A DNA stretch of 64,000 nt, from the NCBI RefSeq assembly GCF_021018895.1, contig NC_079368.1:11153501-11217500 (forward strand). The letters are read 5' to 3'. Shown here piece after piece: positions 12,401 to 24,370 of the stretch (its first letter is position 1; the number at the start of each line of letters is the position of its first letter). The notes beneath the pieces are model-generated. The model was not told the DNA's origin and did not search any database. It saw only the letters and a program-made list of their open reading frames with translations. The stretch is from Seriola aureovittata (lineage: Eukaryota; Chordata; Actinopteri; Carangiformes; Carangidae). A program made the translations under genes and the position numbers.

Positions 12401-15400
12401 TAATCAACTTGCTACAAGTAGAATCTAATTCTGTGTGAAACACTGCACCATGATAATAACAATACGCCAAGGTGCAAGTGCACTTGCCTTTTAAAGGGAA
12501 TAGGAGATGGTACTCTGATTGGTTTATTGCATGTTACACCCAAAACACTCCCATGATTAATTAAGAGACTATGTACAACCATTTTAAATCATGCGCCTGG
12601 TGCTGTTAAAATAGCTTAAGTGATATTGACAAAACCTAAATGCACTTGTGCTTTAGCCCATGTACTCTGGACTTAAAATAGAGCCCTAAGACTCAAAAAT
12701 CATTGATTATGAGATTTGAAGAAAATAAAACAGAACAATACTAACGATAACAGACATACAGTAAGTGTTTGCATCTGCATGTGTAGACCTGTGTGTTATT
12801 ATTTGTATGTATCACAGCGAAGGTATAAAGCCATTTTGTTCCAGGGTTTTTGTCCTCATTATCCTCTCATGTCTGTGGTTAAACAAACCGTTGCCCCTGC
12901 CCATCCAATTAGACTCAGATTCCCACAGCACACCACCAATGACACATGAACAGACACTCTATTAACAATGATAGAGATGGATGAGGAGGGAGCAGAGACA
13001 AGAGAAGGGATAGACATTTGTCCTTCATCTAGCTTTTCTCCGAAAAGCTGGCTTTCAAGGCATCATCATCAAGTCGCGAATCCACTGAGAGCAGAGATGT
13101 GAATATCACCTGGAAAATTTGGCCAGTGCTTGTCCAGCACTTTACATAATGTTTCAAGTCTCGCTTGATTGGTTTTCATGTTTGCTTATAAGTAGCCTGC
13201 GGAGCTGCAAAGCAATAATATCAGCACACAGACATGAACTCACTCACTGCCTCTCCCTTACACACACACAGCCAATAATGATTCATAATAAAGCTAATGA
13301 ATTCTGTTTGCGGTGCAATTATAATTCTGTCATTTGCTTAGATGTGACTGATGCTTAAGATGCTATGACAAGTCTGTTTGCACGATTTAAACGACTAACT
13401 CCTAAGTGGCGGTGGTGGTTTGATGTCCTTTGAATTTTCTACCTATTAAAGAGTCCAATTAACATGATGCTGTACTGTGATGGACATGGGCATTCATGGA
13501 TAACCAAATGCTTTATAATAGGTGCTTATTTGAGAATAGATGATTGTGGATGAGTTGGATTTGAGGATTTGGATTTTCAGTTTCTTTGCTCTCTTGTGTT
13601 ATGAAGTCAGTGCTTTCATGCTCTTTGAAACCTACGGTGCAGATGTTAGTGGATTCTATTTTAGTTTTCTATTTTGCACAAAAAACTAAAGAAGGAGATT
13701 CATTGTCAGTTTTTTAATAGTATTACGTGGAAATAGAAATAGAAAACAGTGAAAGTATACATGAATAACACTGAGTAAAAGCAACCCAGGGTTATTCTGT
13801 TCAGATGAGTTTGGACTGACAGAGTCTAACTGGTTGTGATTTTGTGAATATAGGAAGGTCGTGCCGTCCTTAGGGACAAAATTTGGGGACTTGAGGCATG
13901 CGAGTCTAATGTCACAACCACTCTTGTACACAACTACTTGATTTTCATACAGACGTAGTGAAAAACACACAAGCAGAGGTTTTACCTTGCTGCCATGAAA
14001 GACATGAATAAACAGAAGAAAAAAAAAGATTACAATGAGTTTTGGTTCTTTACCTTTTTTATTAATGTGTCCCTTTATCTTTCCAAGCATATTGCATCTC
14101 AGCGTCCTTAAATGGCTTTCTGCTTAAAGTGTAGAAGGGACAAATTAATTTAATGAGCGTTGCTGTTCTTCTTCCTCCCACTTCTAAGGTTATATTTAAG
14201 GCCAAGGTTCATGTTGATTTAGCTGACAGGCTCTTGTTGTGAGTGTGTGGGAAAGGCTGAAGACAGAGTGACTGGTTCACTGATTCTCACAGAAAGAAGA
14301 AATCTGCCTACACTTTACACAGTGTACACTGGACTGAGCTTGTGAACCTGCTAATAAAGGTTTTGACTGATGTGTCTCTAATGGAAAAATATGTCACAGC
14401 AAGAGAAGGAAGAAACTAAAATAACCCTGAAAGCACACATGCACACCCATGTGTCTCACAGCTCACAATGTACTCAGGGGGCGGAGGAGTAAGTATGTCA
14501 ATGACATGGCCAAATTATGAAAGAAAATTTTTTTATGGTGCAGTCCAGTTCAACTTAATCACTAACAACAGCCCCACAAATGACAGTTGAATCAGCATCA
14601 AAGAATTAACATTATAGGCTTTACAAAGCCGGGATTTATTGTCAGGCTGTTGTATTCAATAGCATAAAATTGTACCTGATAAACTGGTAACTGGTGTAAT
14701 AGATAGGATGCTCATGATGAGGTTATATTGTTGTCCAGACTTGGCTGATGGCAAGGTGACATAAGGAGCATGTTAAAACGGTTCACCAGCTGTTGGATTT
14801 AGATGTAGCATGGCATGGGAAAACATGGTTGGGTTTCCCTGAAACCTGGCAGGTATGGCAGGAGCAGCTAAATGTGCTCTGGCTTTCTCTCATCTGTGAA
14901 GATCCTTAGGTACAGTATGGTGTAAACAAATCATGCAGTTTCTGTTCAGATTCAGGTGTATGATCTGATGTCACTTATCAGTCTTGGTTTTGAAAAGACT
15001 ATCCTCATATTGGTTTGGAACCTTTAGACAGCTGCTTTTACTTAATGGATGAACAAGCATCAATGAGGTGGCCAGGTTAATATTATTAAAAACACCTGGG
15101 TCCAGCGTCATTCAGATATTTTTTGGGGGAGTTTTCTCAAAGACTTTTTCACAGAAGGGAGGAAAATACATTTATATGTGACAGCAAGAACTCATCAGCC
15201 AGTATGGCAGCCTGTAAAATGGTCGCAATTTTCTATTTGTTTGAATACACCACATTTTATCTCTGGTTTCCACCTCTTAAATTCCTGAAGAATTACCGTT
15301 TGCAGCAGCTCAGATATTGTGACGTCAATGGTTTGTGACACCACTTGTCAAAATGCATGCTTTTTTCCGTGCAAACTCCCACATACTGTACGTCTGGTTG

Positions 15401-18400
15401 GCAGTTTTTTCAAATTACCTACATTTTCTCCAATAAATGTCAGGCGCTATCTCATAGGCCTCCACACAGTGGCATTTACAAAATCACGGTTTAGCCTCTC
15501 TTTAATGGAGAGTGCAGCACCTAACTCTATCCCGCAGTGCATACTGCATTAGACCAAATATCCATAAAAAAGATTCTGCCATTACTAATAGAAAATTTAT
15601 CTTAACTGCATGTACACATTATGGCCTTGGAACAGGATTAGAGGAAACTCAACTTGTGATGTTTTTGATACTGGGTGTAAAGAATACACAGGCTAAAAAA
15701 AAGAAACAAGGCAATCTGTCAATCTTTGTGTGTAGGATTCAGAGGTTGTTGTGTCACCTGGAGTCAGACACCTGCCACCCTTCTCTCCAGGTCATTGGAG
15801 CTTAACTGCCCCCCTGTCTTGGCAAATACCGCTGACAATAGCTATGCGGAGTCATTGATGTCATGACCTAAGGAAGTCCACCTGCTTCTGGATTAGTACA
15901 AGAGAGCTGCCAGAGGGTTTAGTAACACCCAAAGATGTAACGGCCACAAAGCTACTGAGTCGTTACTTATCAGCACTGCTCTTCACTGTGACAGCTGAGA
16001 GAACAGACGCTTCTACTTAGAGAATCTAGTCTCAGTTTCCTAAGATACACCCTCGACATCCTAGAGACCCATCTCTTTGAAATGTATACCCCTATCAATC
16101 AAAGCAGCAGCTCAGCTGCACTTTGTCCTTCCAACTTCCTCCTCATTAGACACAACAGTGGTGACACAGGTGTAAATTTGGCCTGAAACAGGGCAGCCCT
16201 ACACATTATGTGTCAATATGAGACAATGTTATGCAACTTTTTAACAAATTGCGTAAAAGTCAGAACTGCCTAACAGTTCTTCCTGCCTTTACAACTATTA
16301 CAAGCCAGATGCTGCACAGTCAGAAGTGAGATCCGATCTCGGTGTGATTTTTCTCAAACAAACTAGATTTTTATAATATTTGATGTCACAAATACTATCC
16401 AACTTCTATGTGCTACTTTTTGTGGGGAAGACATTAGGAGGGAAGGACACTGACCTCAGAAACTGGAGAGAAAGCACTGTTTTTAGCAAAACTTTCTGTC
16501 ATCTTTGCAACTTTTCTTCATCCCATGCATCTCTGGCTAAGTGAGACAAAGTGCTTGACCTCCATGTTGGGAAAAAGAAAAACATTTGTACAAAACGTGG
16601 GAGATACACTCCCAAATGTGTGCCATGAAACTTTAAACAGTACCAAATCCTTTCTTACTCTCAGCCTTTCAGATATATTTATAAAGAAAAAAAAATTTGC
16701 ATTCTGACAAATATTTATTCATATTATTTGCCTAAATAAATTTTTTTTACCATCTTTTCCTACAATCTCTATAATTTTTCTTCATGCGGCTGCCTTGTCC
16801 TCTAGATGCTATCGGGAGATTCTTCACCCATTTTACATGCAGTGGAGCTCTTCGTTTGACTTCCAGCCTCTGTGTTTCCAGTTTATTTTTCCTTCCCATT
16901 GCCAACCTAACCACTTGTACTCCTTTTGACAAGTCCCCTCTTCTTAGTTTCTATGCAACTCCCCTTCTACTACCTCTCCACTCAAGTCAGAAATACTCAC
17001 TGCTGCATCCTCAGCCCTGTACATTTCAGCCTACACTAGCAGTGGTCTTACTTTTACAAACTAGTCAGTAGTTTAATCTTCCGTCCCTCTCATCATTAGC
17101 TCCCCAGCTGGTCATCTTGTTATTCTCTTTCAGCTTCAGCAGCCTCCTCTGACGTCCTCTCCTGCGGCTGCTGCTCTAGCCCATCTGCTTTGCAGTGGCC
17201 AACCCTCAGGGTATCTCTTCTCTCGGCCTGCTACAAATTCTGACAAGAAAGCTTATGTTCAGGATCTCCCCTCTCAAGAGAGGGCAGGTTCCCTGTGTTG
17301 GCATGAACAGCATCAGAGCTGTCGCCAAATTTATCTTTGACCAAGTTTGACAAGCTCCTGCCATGTACATAAATACCTGTCTATTGAATGACAAACTTGA
17401 TTTTAATCTGAGTCTTTGAAGAGGACTCGGGGTGAGAAACAGGAGAGCTACCGTTTAGGTGGAATTTAATGGATTGAGGCTTATGTGACACTCTGGTCAC
17501 TAGCAGCCAAATGTGAGACCATAAACCCTTCACCCAAGCAGCGCTGCAGTAGCAATGACGTTGGGGTCAAGACTAGAGGCATCGCTGCAGCTCTTATTCA
17601 TCCTGAAAGTATAGCCATAGCTTTCACAACCTGCCTGCTGGCAAAACATCTACACTGTAGCACACAGGCACACATAACAGCTCATAGTGAAATGACATCT
17701 TCTCCAATCCCACCAACTAAGCAGTCGTTTTAACCTGCTTTGTCAGACCCAGGAGAACAGACCTGCTAATGATAGATTTTACAGTGTTTGTTATCAGCTT
17801 CCCATGCGGCAAATCCCCTATTGCAGTGATTAAAAAAAAAAAAAAGTTACACTTCATTCAGTTTTGAAGCAAATTTTCTAGAAAGTCAAAGTTGTTGTTG
17901 GACACTACAAGCCCAGTGGAACTCTTTTTTTAGACTTCCTCTTGTGCTATGCCAACCTTCTGGAAATAGAAATAAAGACATGCTCATGGTGAGGCTGATA
18001 AACAGAAAAGTAGAGAGAGACAGGGGTTGTGTTTGTGCACATATGTGCAACCCAGCGAATAGTGTGTCTTGACATGTTTTGTTTGTGGACCTTGGAGTGT
18101 CTTCTCAAAATATTTCCAGACAGTTGGCACATGTGGTACCATGACCAACTGTTACAGTTGTCAGAGGTTGTAATCTGGGCATTGCACTAGTAAACAACAA
18201 AAACTGTTAGTTCATCTTCATGTTATGTGCCCAGGTAAGCACATTTTTAGAACAAGTCCTTCTGTACTGAACTGTTTGTTTTCTAATTCAATCTGTACCA
18301 TGCTGGTACACTGTCGTAGGCTTTCAGACTTTTAATGCCTGACTCTCTCTGGCTCTGTCTGTGTCTCTCTCTGCAAACTGTCACATACATAAAACAAGAT

Positions 18401-21174
18401 GCAGGGTTAGACAAGGGGCAATGTACACTCAGAGAGACATAGATTGGGAGAGAGACAATAGGATTAAGGTTCAGGTCTCAGTAAAGAGCTTTATGTCAGT
18501 TTAGCTTTGACCACAGATACAATCCTGAGTCTCTGTGCAAACACAGACAAAGTAGATCTAATTCACACAGATGAGTTTCTGGCTACATGCCCCTCCAGGA
18601 AAATTGAGATATTTTACCGTCCTTCTGTATTCCCTGCAATCTTCCAAACAAACAACATGTGTTATTAGACACACATGTAGAAGTGAATAGGATGTCTATG
18701 AATCTGTGGCATAGGGCTTGATTGGATTCACTTCAATGAATTTTCTTCAGGCCATATGCAGAAAATTGAAAAAAAAAATTCATTTTAATAAGAAGAAGCA
18801 GATAAATGTGTAGATAAATGGACACGTGACGGTTGAATTGCATCTTTGATATTTCAAAGGTCTGTGTAAAGATCATCTGCCACGAGTTCTAGGTTGTTCA
18901 ATACATTTGCATTTTTTAACAGTTGTTTAGAAAAAGCTCAATTGTGACAGGCACTTGGCAAAGCAAAGAAACAGTCATATGTAACCTGATCTGCTCACAG
19001 CTCTGACAGACGGCATCATCTCTGGTCAGGCAGCTCAGTCGACAGGCCGATAACAAATCACCATGCTGCGCTACTTCCATGGAAAAGAGCATGTCTCAGA
19101 AATGTCAATATACAGTAATTTGTTAAACTGTGCCTACGCTGTCATGATGACAGCACAGCATAGCTCGTTTAAGTTGAAAGTATAGCAAAAACAAAAAATG
19201 AGATAGTTGGAGACACTCTGTATCTTTTATAGGTCCTGCTTGTGCTCATGACTAAAACAAGTCTACTCTCCATGATGACTCTTAGAAATAAGCATAATAA
19301 CAAGTAAATAAACTGGAAATATGAGACTCAAAAGAGTTGTTTGTACTGGGTTCTTTTTCACAAATGTTTAAGACACCCCTTGGGCCAGTCAGTGACAATC
19401 TATGTTGTCTGTCTGTCATCAGAGTTGCTGCTTTCTGAGATATCGCATGCAAGTTAAATGTTTTAACCTTTTAATTTGAACGCCCACTCCCTTGCTGCCA
19501 GGTAGCGTCATTTTTTAAATGCTTGGACACAGTGGGATGGGGCACTGTCCCTCCCAGGCTTGTCAAATACCACCTGACACACAGAATCATGTTTGATTGA
19601 CAGGAGAACAGATAAACAGAAATGGCCTGATCCATTGTCTCGGCTCCTCATTTCCCTTCATTAATATTCATACTATTTCTATATGATTCATATATTTTCA
19701 TAAGCCTGTCAGGGAAATATTGTTGGGCAAATTTGTAATTATTCTTGGTTACCTTTTTCTCTGTGTGTGTTTGTGTGTGCGCGCTTGCTGTCGTATCAGT
19801 GTGCTGACACGCATGGGCATGCTCCTGAGATTACCTCTCCAGTTCCCAGATATGCCTCAGGGGCTATGGGAGGGGGGCACAGGAAGCAAGGAGGGGGGTT
19901 CCTCCCAGTTTTCAGTATCCATGGTAACACTATCCTCCCCTGCCAGGATCTGTGTCAATGGTGCTGATATGGGCTGCAGACAGACCGAGGAGGGTATGGA
20001 AGGGGGGAGAAAAAAAAGAAACGAAAGCGTGGGAGAATGTTAAGAGAGTAATAGCGGAGGGTGAAGCCGATGTGGGGGATTGAAAGGCTGCGTAAAAGTG
20101 AGGGAAGAAAAGGGGCATGGAGTGGATCATGGAGTTCACGGGGATGTTGTCAGTGGATAAATGGACAAATAACCAGTGAGAAGTGGGAGTGAGGAAGGGA
20201 AAAACTGAAAAGGTTCAATGACTTGAGTAGTACCTGACAGTTCAATGGACAGTAATGTAATGCCTCTTACATCTCTGCATTTTCCACCCACATGCTCCGA
20301 CCCCCACACTCAACACACTCCCCTCCCTCTCTGGCAGCAGAGCCAAAACTGGCACTATGCGTTTTGGGCGGGGGGTCTGTGACTTCCTTCCTCTCCCTAC
20401 CTCCCTTCCTGTCCGCCTATCTGTGGATCCACTCGCTCTCTCACAATTGTGAGAGTCAGATTGAGTTTACCAAGCAGTCAAACTGCTTATCGATCAAAAA
20501 AAAAGGTTCAAGCGGGTGGCAGACGAAGGAGGAGTCTATAATTCAATACAGACTTAATGATTTGATTCGAATACCACAGAGGGTTCAATTTATGTTGATG
20601 TAATAAGAAAGTCTTGGTACACTATTGCTTTAGTAGAGGGTTTTTTTTTTTTATGTGTGTTGTGAAATTATACTGATGGCATGCCAGAAGAGGAAACTTG
20701 TCAGCTGTTCCCGCTGAGCTGGAAACAACAGGGAGACAGACAGCGAGAGAAAAAGAGAAAAATAGTGTGTGTGTGTGTGTTTGTGTGTCTGTGTGTGAGT
20801 CTTATAGTCTTTTAGTATATTTGTGTGACCGCACTGTGTATGCCTGGCTGTGATTGTGATAAATGGATTTAGCTGCTCATTTCAGCTTCAGCTCAGTAAC
20901 CATAAATACTAGTTCTGTTATGTTGAAAAACACTGAGATCCATATTTCACTTGTGCTGCAAAAATGAGATGTTCAGTGAACAAAATGATTTGTCTTTTTT
21001 TTCCTGGATGGTTAGACACAGATACACTCTGCTACTGCTGCTAAAAGAAGTCATTTCTCCTCCAATTATTTCAGAACAGAACATCTTTTCTTTCTCTTTA
21101 CAGCCTTCATTTATTCCAATTACTTAAAATTTTTTCATCATAGCACTTGATCACACAATTATACTCCATTAGAT
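6436..21174. other. non-coding region
   Basis: No coding exon recognised. Small arrays are CA at 6656-6678 and GA at 7611-7633. Two short GGCCTGG/TTTATTT-rich segments near 9300-9370 and 9770-9875 resemble each other. Complex, repeat-free stretches near 11500-11740 and 19480-19740 look like candidate conserved non-coding DNA. Confidence 0.65.
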
Positions 21175-21410
21175 CTCAAACAGCTATCGATGACACACTA
21201 TGAACCCTCTAGACCTCTTAGGTCATCAGGGACCAGTCTGATCGGTGTTTCTAGGATTAAAACAAAACGGGGTGAAGCTGCATGTGCGCATTATTCTACA
21301 CAGAACTGGAACAAACTTCCAGTAAATCTCACATGTGCCCCAACTCTGGCTACTTTTCAAAACAGGTCAAAGACTTTTATGTTCACCTCTGCTTTTAATT
21401 TCTGCTAATA
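21175..21410 (+). mobile_element. LINE (non-LTR retrotransposon) 3' remnant, reverse transcriptase C-terminal tail
   Basis: An open stretch reads HYEPSRPLRSSGTSL, then RIKTKRGEAACAHY, WNKLPVNL, APTLATFQNRSKT and a final phenylalanine-rich end before a stop. This is the pattern of the LINE (L2/Rex/CR1-like) ORF2 tail: psRsLRSsg, PRxrTkxGEaaFxhYxP, WNsLPxxLR, FKxxLKThLF. Only the tail is present, with no reverse transcriptase catalytic motifs upstream, so it is a 5'-truncated dead copy. The AT-rich stretch to about 21530 may be its 3' UTR. Confidence 0.7.
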
Positions 21411-22459
21411 ATTGCTTAAATCCACGGTGACTTTTTATGTATTTTTTTAGTTTTTATGCATTTAAACTTCTTAATCTTTTTATTTTTCTATGCTCTGTTC
21501 TTATGTATTTTCATGAAAAGTGATACACTTGCCTGAAGAACACTGGACTTCCTCACAGCAAGAGTGTCGCACTAATGGAACCACATCTGAATCTGTGTGA
21601 CCGCTGTGCTGGTTGCGATATTAAAAATGAATCATTGGCCATGTACACTTGACCTGAGAAATACATCCATCACAAATTGATGAAAGAGATCAGACAGAGT
21701 GAGAACTTGAAGGCACAGAGTGAGATGTGGTGGAAGAGAACAGATGGGGTCAAAGTCAGTCAATATGAGCCTTTATAGCACAAATCATTTAACTGCAGCT
21801 TTTCCTAGATTCTGTGGTGTGCCCCCTTTCTTTTCTCTCTTTCTCTCTCTCTGTCTGTCCCACAGACACACACATTCAGATTCTCTATTGGCGACAATAC
21901 AGTGGCCACACGAGAAGCAATTTCACAGCCCTTGGCCTAAACCACCAAAGCACCTGCAACTTCATTACAGTACACTAGTGCTGGTCTGCTGCACACACGT
22001 AGACACACACAGATAACACAGCACAGTGGAGTTCAACAGCTCTTGTTTTGGTTTTAAATGTGGCACTTCATGATAATAGCAGTAACATGCAGAGTGCTCA
22101 AGTGCCAGAAGTGCCTGTGGTCTGGTAAACAGCAACTCATTTTGTGGAACAACAAAAGCCACAGAATAATGAGTAGTACATCAGTGCTGGACAGGTGAAG
22201 ATGAAGTCAAATTACAGAGTAAGAAAAGAATTAAAGGCAACCAGCTCATTTTGTAGTTATACAATGGGTTACATAGCCTGGCTCCAGATATCTGAATAGA
22301 GTGCTGCAGGAATGAGTCCTTAAACCTGGAAATTAGCATTTTATTACTTCCGAGTCCCTCGTCCCAAAGTCTATGGGTTTTTGAATGGGTTTTTGGTTTG
22401 ATGACTGAAATAAGGTCTGTGGTTAACACAAGCTCAATTCATTTTCACTTTTTATTCTA

Positions 22460-23000
22460 TGACATAGAATATGTCAGTACATACCACGGTCGGGATTTCT
22501 TTAAGCTTTTATGTCTCTTAAAAAAGGCAAATTGCTAACAAGTGGCTAAATGAGACTACAGAGGTTGTAAGGGAAGGTAAGGGAAAGTTGGAAGTTCATT
22601 AATAGTGATGTTGAAGTCATGTGACCATGGTGTAGTTGGTTTATAGCCTAGCTTCCTCTTCTGCAAATTGTATTTAGACTTAAAAAATCATAAAGGTGGC
22701 ATCCACTTAAGAAGATTATCCTGCTGAACAAAACGTTTAAATATGATATACTTTTGATGGTCACCAATATTATTTTCTGCAATAATCCAAAAGCCAAGTA
22801 AAAATCCGATGGGCTCAATGTCGAGGGAACCAGGGTGATGCTAACTTGCGGGTTGGCCTATAAAAATCTGTCATCCCTGAAGCACTGTATTGTCTCCCAC
22901 ACCTCCAATTGATTCAGTGATTCAAATGGGTCTGGTGTTGTGGACACTGACCGGTGTCACCGCCGGTTGGAGAAACTATTAACCAATCGGAGCATCTCAG
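22460..23000. repeat. probable dispersed repeat of unknown class
   Basis: Phrases such as 'ctcaatgtcgagggaacc' and 'gatgctaacttgcgggttgg' resemble a repeat I recall from fish genomic sequence. No terminal repeats or coding remnant are visible, so class and ends are uncertain. Confidence 0.3.
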
Positions 23001-23219
23001 ACAAGATGAAGAATGGTGACCTCAACTTTCTTCATAACTAGCTACATTTGTGAAAAATAACAACTGAACAATAAGCACAATGGTGACAAGTTTGGATAAC
23101 ATTGACACAGGTGGTACACATTGTTGTAAGTTGACTTATGGAAATAACGGTGTTTAAATTGACATATTTCTTGGACCTTCACGAAAATCATTTGGTGAAC
23201 TGCTCCTAGTAGCCGTTTC

Positions 23220-23345
23220 CATACAGGGTATCTGCAGGACGTGTAGAGTGTGAAAGGGCGTTGAAATTATTTTCCTCAAAAAGCCTTTAGATGGTATTAA
23301 AAACCTTTGAATTTCGTTTTCAAAAGTCTTTAATCGTTTCTCTTG
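23220..23345. repeat. probable dispersed repeat ('ctgcagg ... ggtattaaaaa' type)
   Basis: The segment has the pattern 'gggtatctgcagg' followed by 'ggtattaaaaacctttga', close to a very common teleost non-autonomous repeat that starts 'gggtttctgcagg'. It is degenerate and its ends are unclear. Confidence 0.35.
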
Positions 23346-24346
23346 CAGTGGGCAAGTCTCAATTTTAAAGAAACACTGAAATGAATGTAGCATTTTTCAT
23401 TTATGGTAATCCAGCCAATCCATTTTCTGTCATGTATCTGGGTCTGTGTAGCATTAATTTAATTGGTTAGATTATTAGAAATTAGTGCTGAAAAATGTGA
23501 CATAGTAATAAATAACTCTAGATAATATCATCCCTTCTGGTTTAGCATTGTACTTTCATACTTTGAACTGTGTGACTGTGAAATAAGTATTAAATTGTGT
23601 CTTTTGTGGTGTTAAAAAGGTCTTGATTGGATTGGGCAAAACAAAATAACCCTCACAGCAAGAAATCGGCTAACAGAAGCACAATGTCAGACTGAATGAG
23701 TGAAGTAGAACAAATTGTGACCTATAGTCTGATTGTCATGCTGTGGGTTAAGCATAATGCACGTAATGAAATTCAACACAACATGACATTGCAACAACAC
23801 AACAAACAAACATGGCAACAACAACATGACATGAACATAAATTGAAATGGAAACAACATGACAACACTAACCAAAACTGCACCTCAAAGCTGAGTGCTAA
23901 CTCAACTGCTTAACAACACCACCATTAAAAAGCCTAAACGCAACCTCTCTATTTCTTCGTTTCTTCTAAGTGTTTCTGTCCTTCCACTGGCCCCTGACTG
24001 TTGCAACGCCCACCATCACTTCTTACATGCCACAGGCTACAGCTGTCAATCAAACTGTGGTTAACTAAAACGCCATGTCATCATTAGACTGACTGCAGTT
24101 CATTTGCTGGTTGTTACCCTTGTCATTCACTGTTGCTTGTTGCCGCTCTCTCTGTCATCACTTTGCTTCTCTGCTGGCTTCTCATTTCTTCTGATGTGAG
24201 GTCCTCCGCTTCTCTAACCTCATCTTGACACAGACAAAATGGATACAGCTTATCTCTCCTCTCCGTCAGTCTGTTTCTTTCTTTGCTCACTCCTCTTTCT
24301 CCTCTAAATCCACATTCTATTCTACTTTTCTATTACTGTTGCTTTT

Positions 24347-24370
24347 AAAAAAAAAAAAAAAAAAAAAAAA
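24347..24370 (+). repeat. poly-A run (24 A)
   Basis: 24 consecutive A bases after 'gctttt'. No retroposed gene or LINE sequence is recognised immediately before it, so retroposition is not supported. Confidence 0.95.

Noticed and set aside
24347..24370. Poly-A tail of a processed pseudogene
   Set aside because: No coding or LINE/SINE sequence is recognised directly upstream on the + strand.
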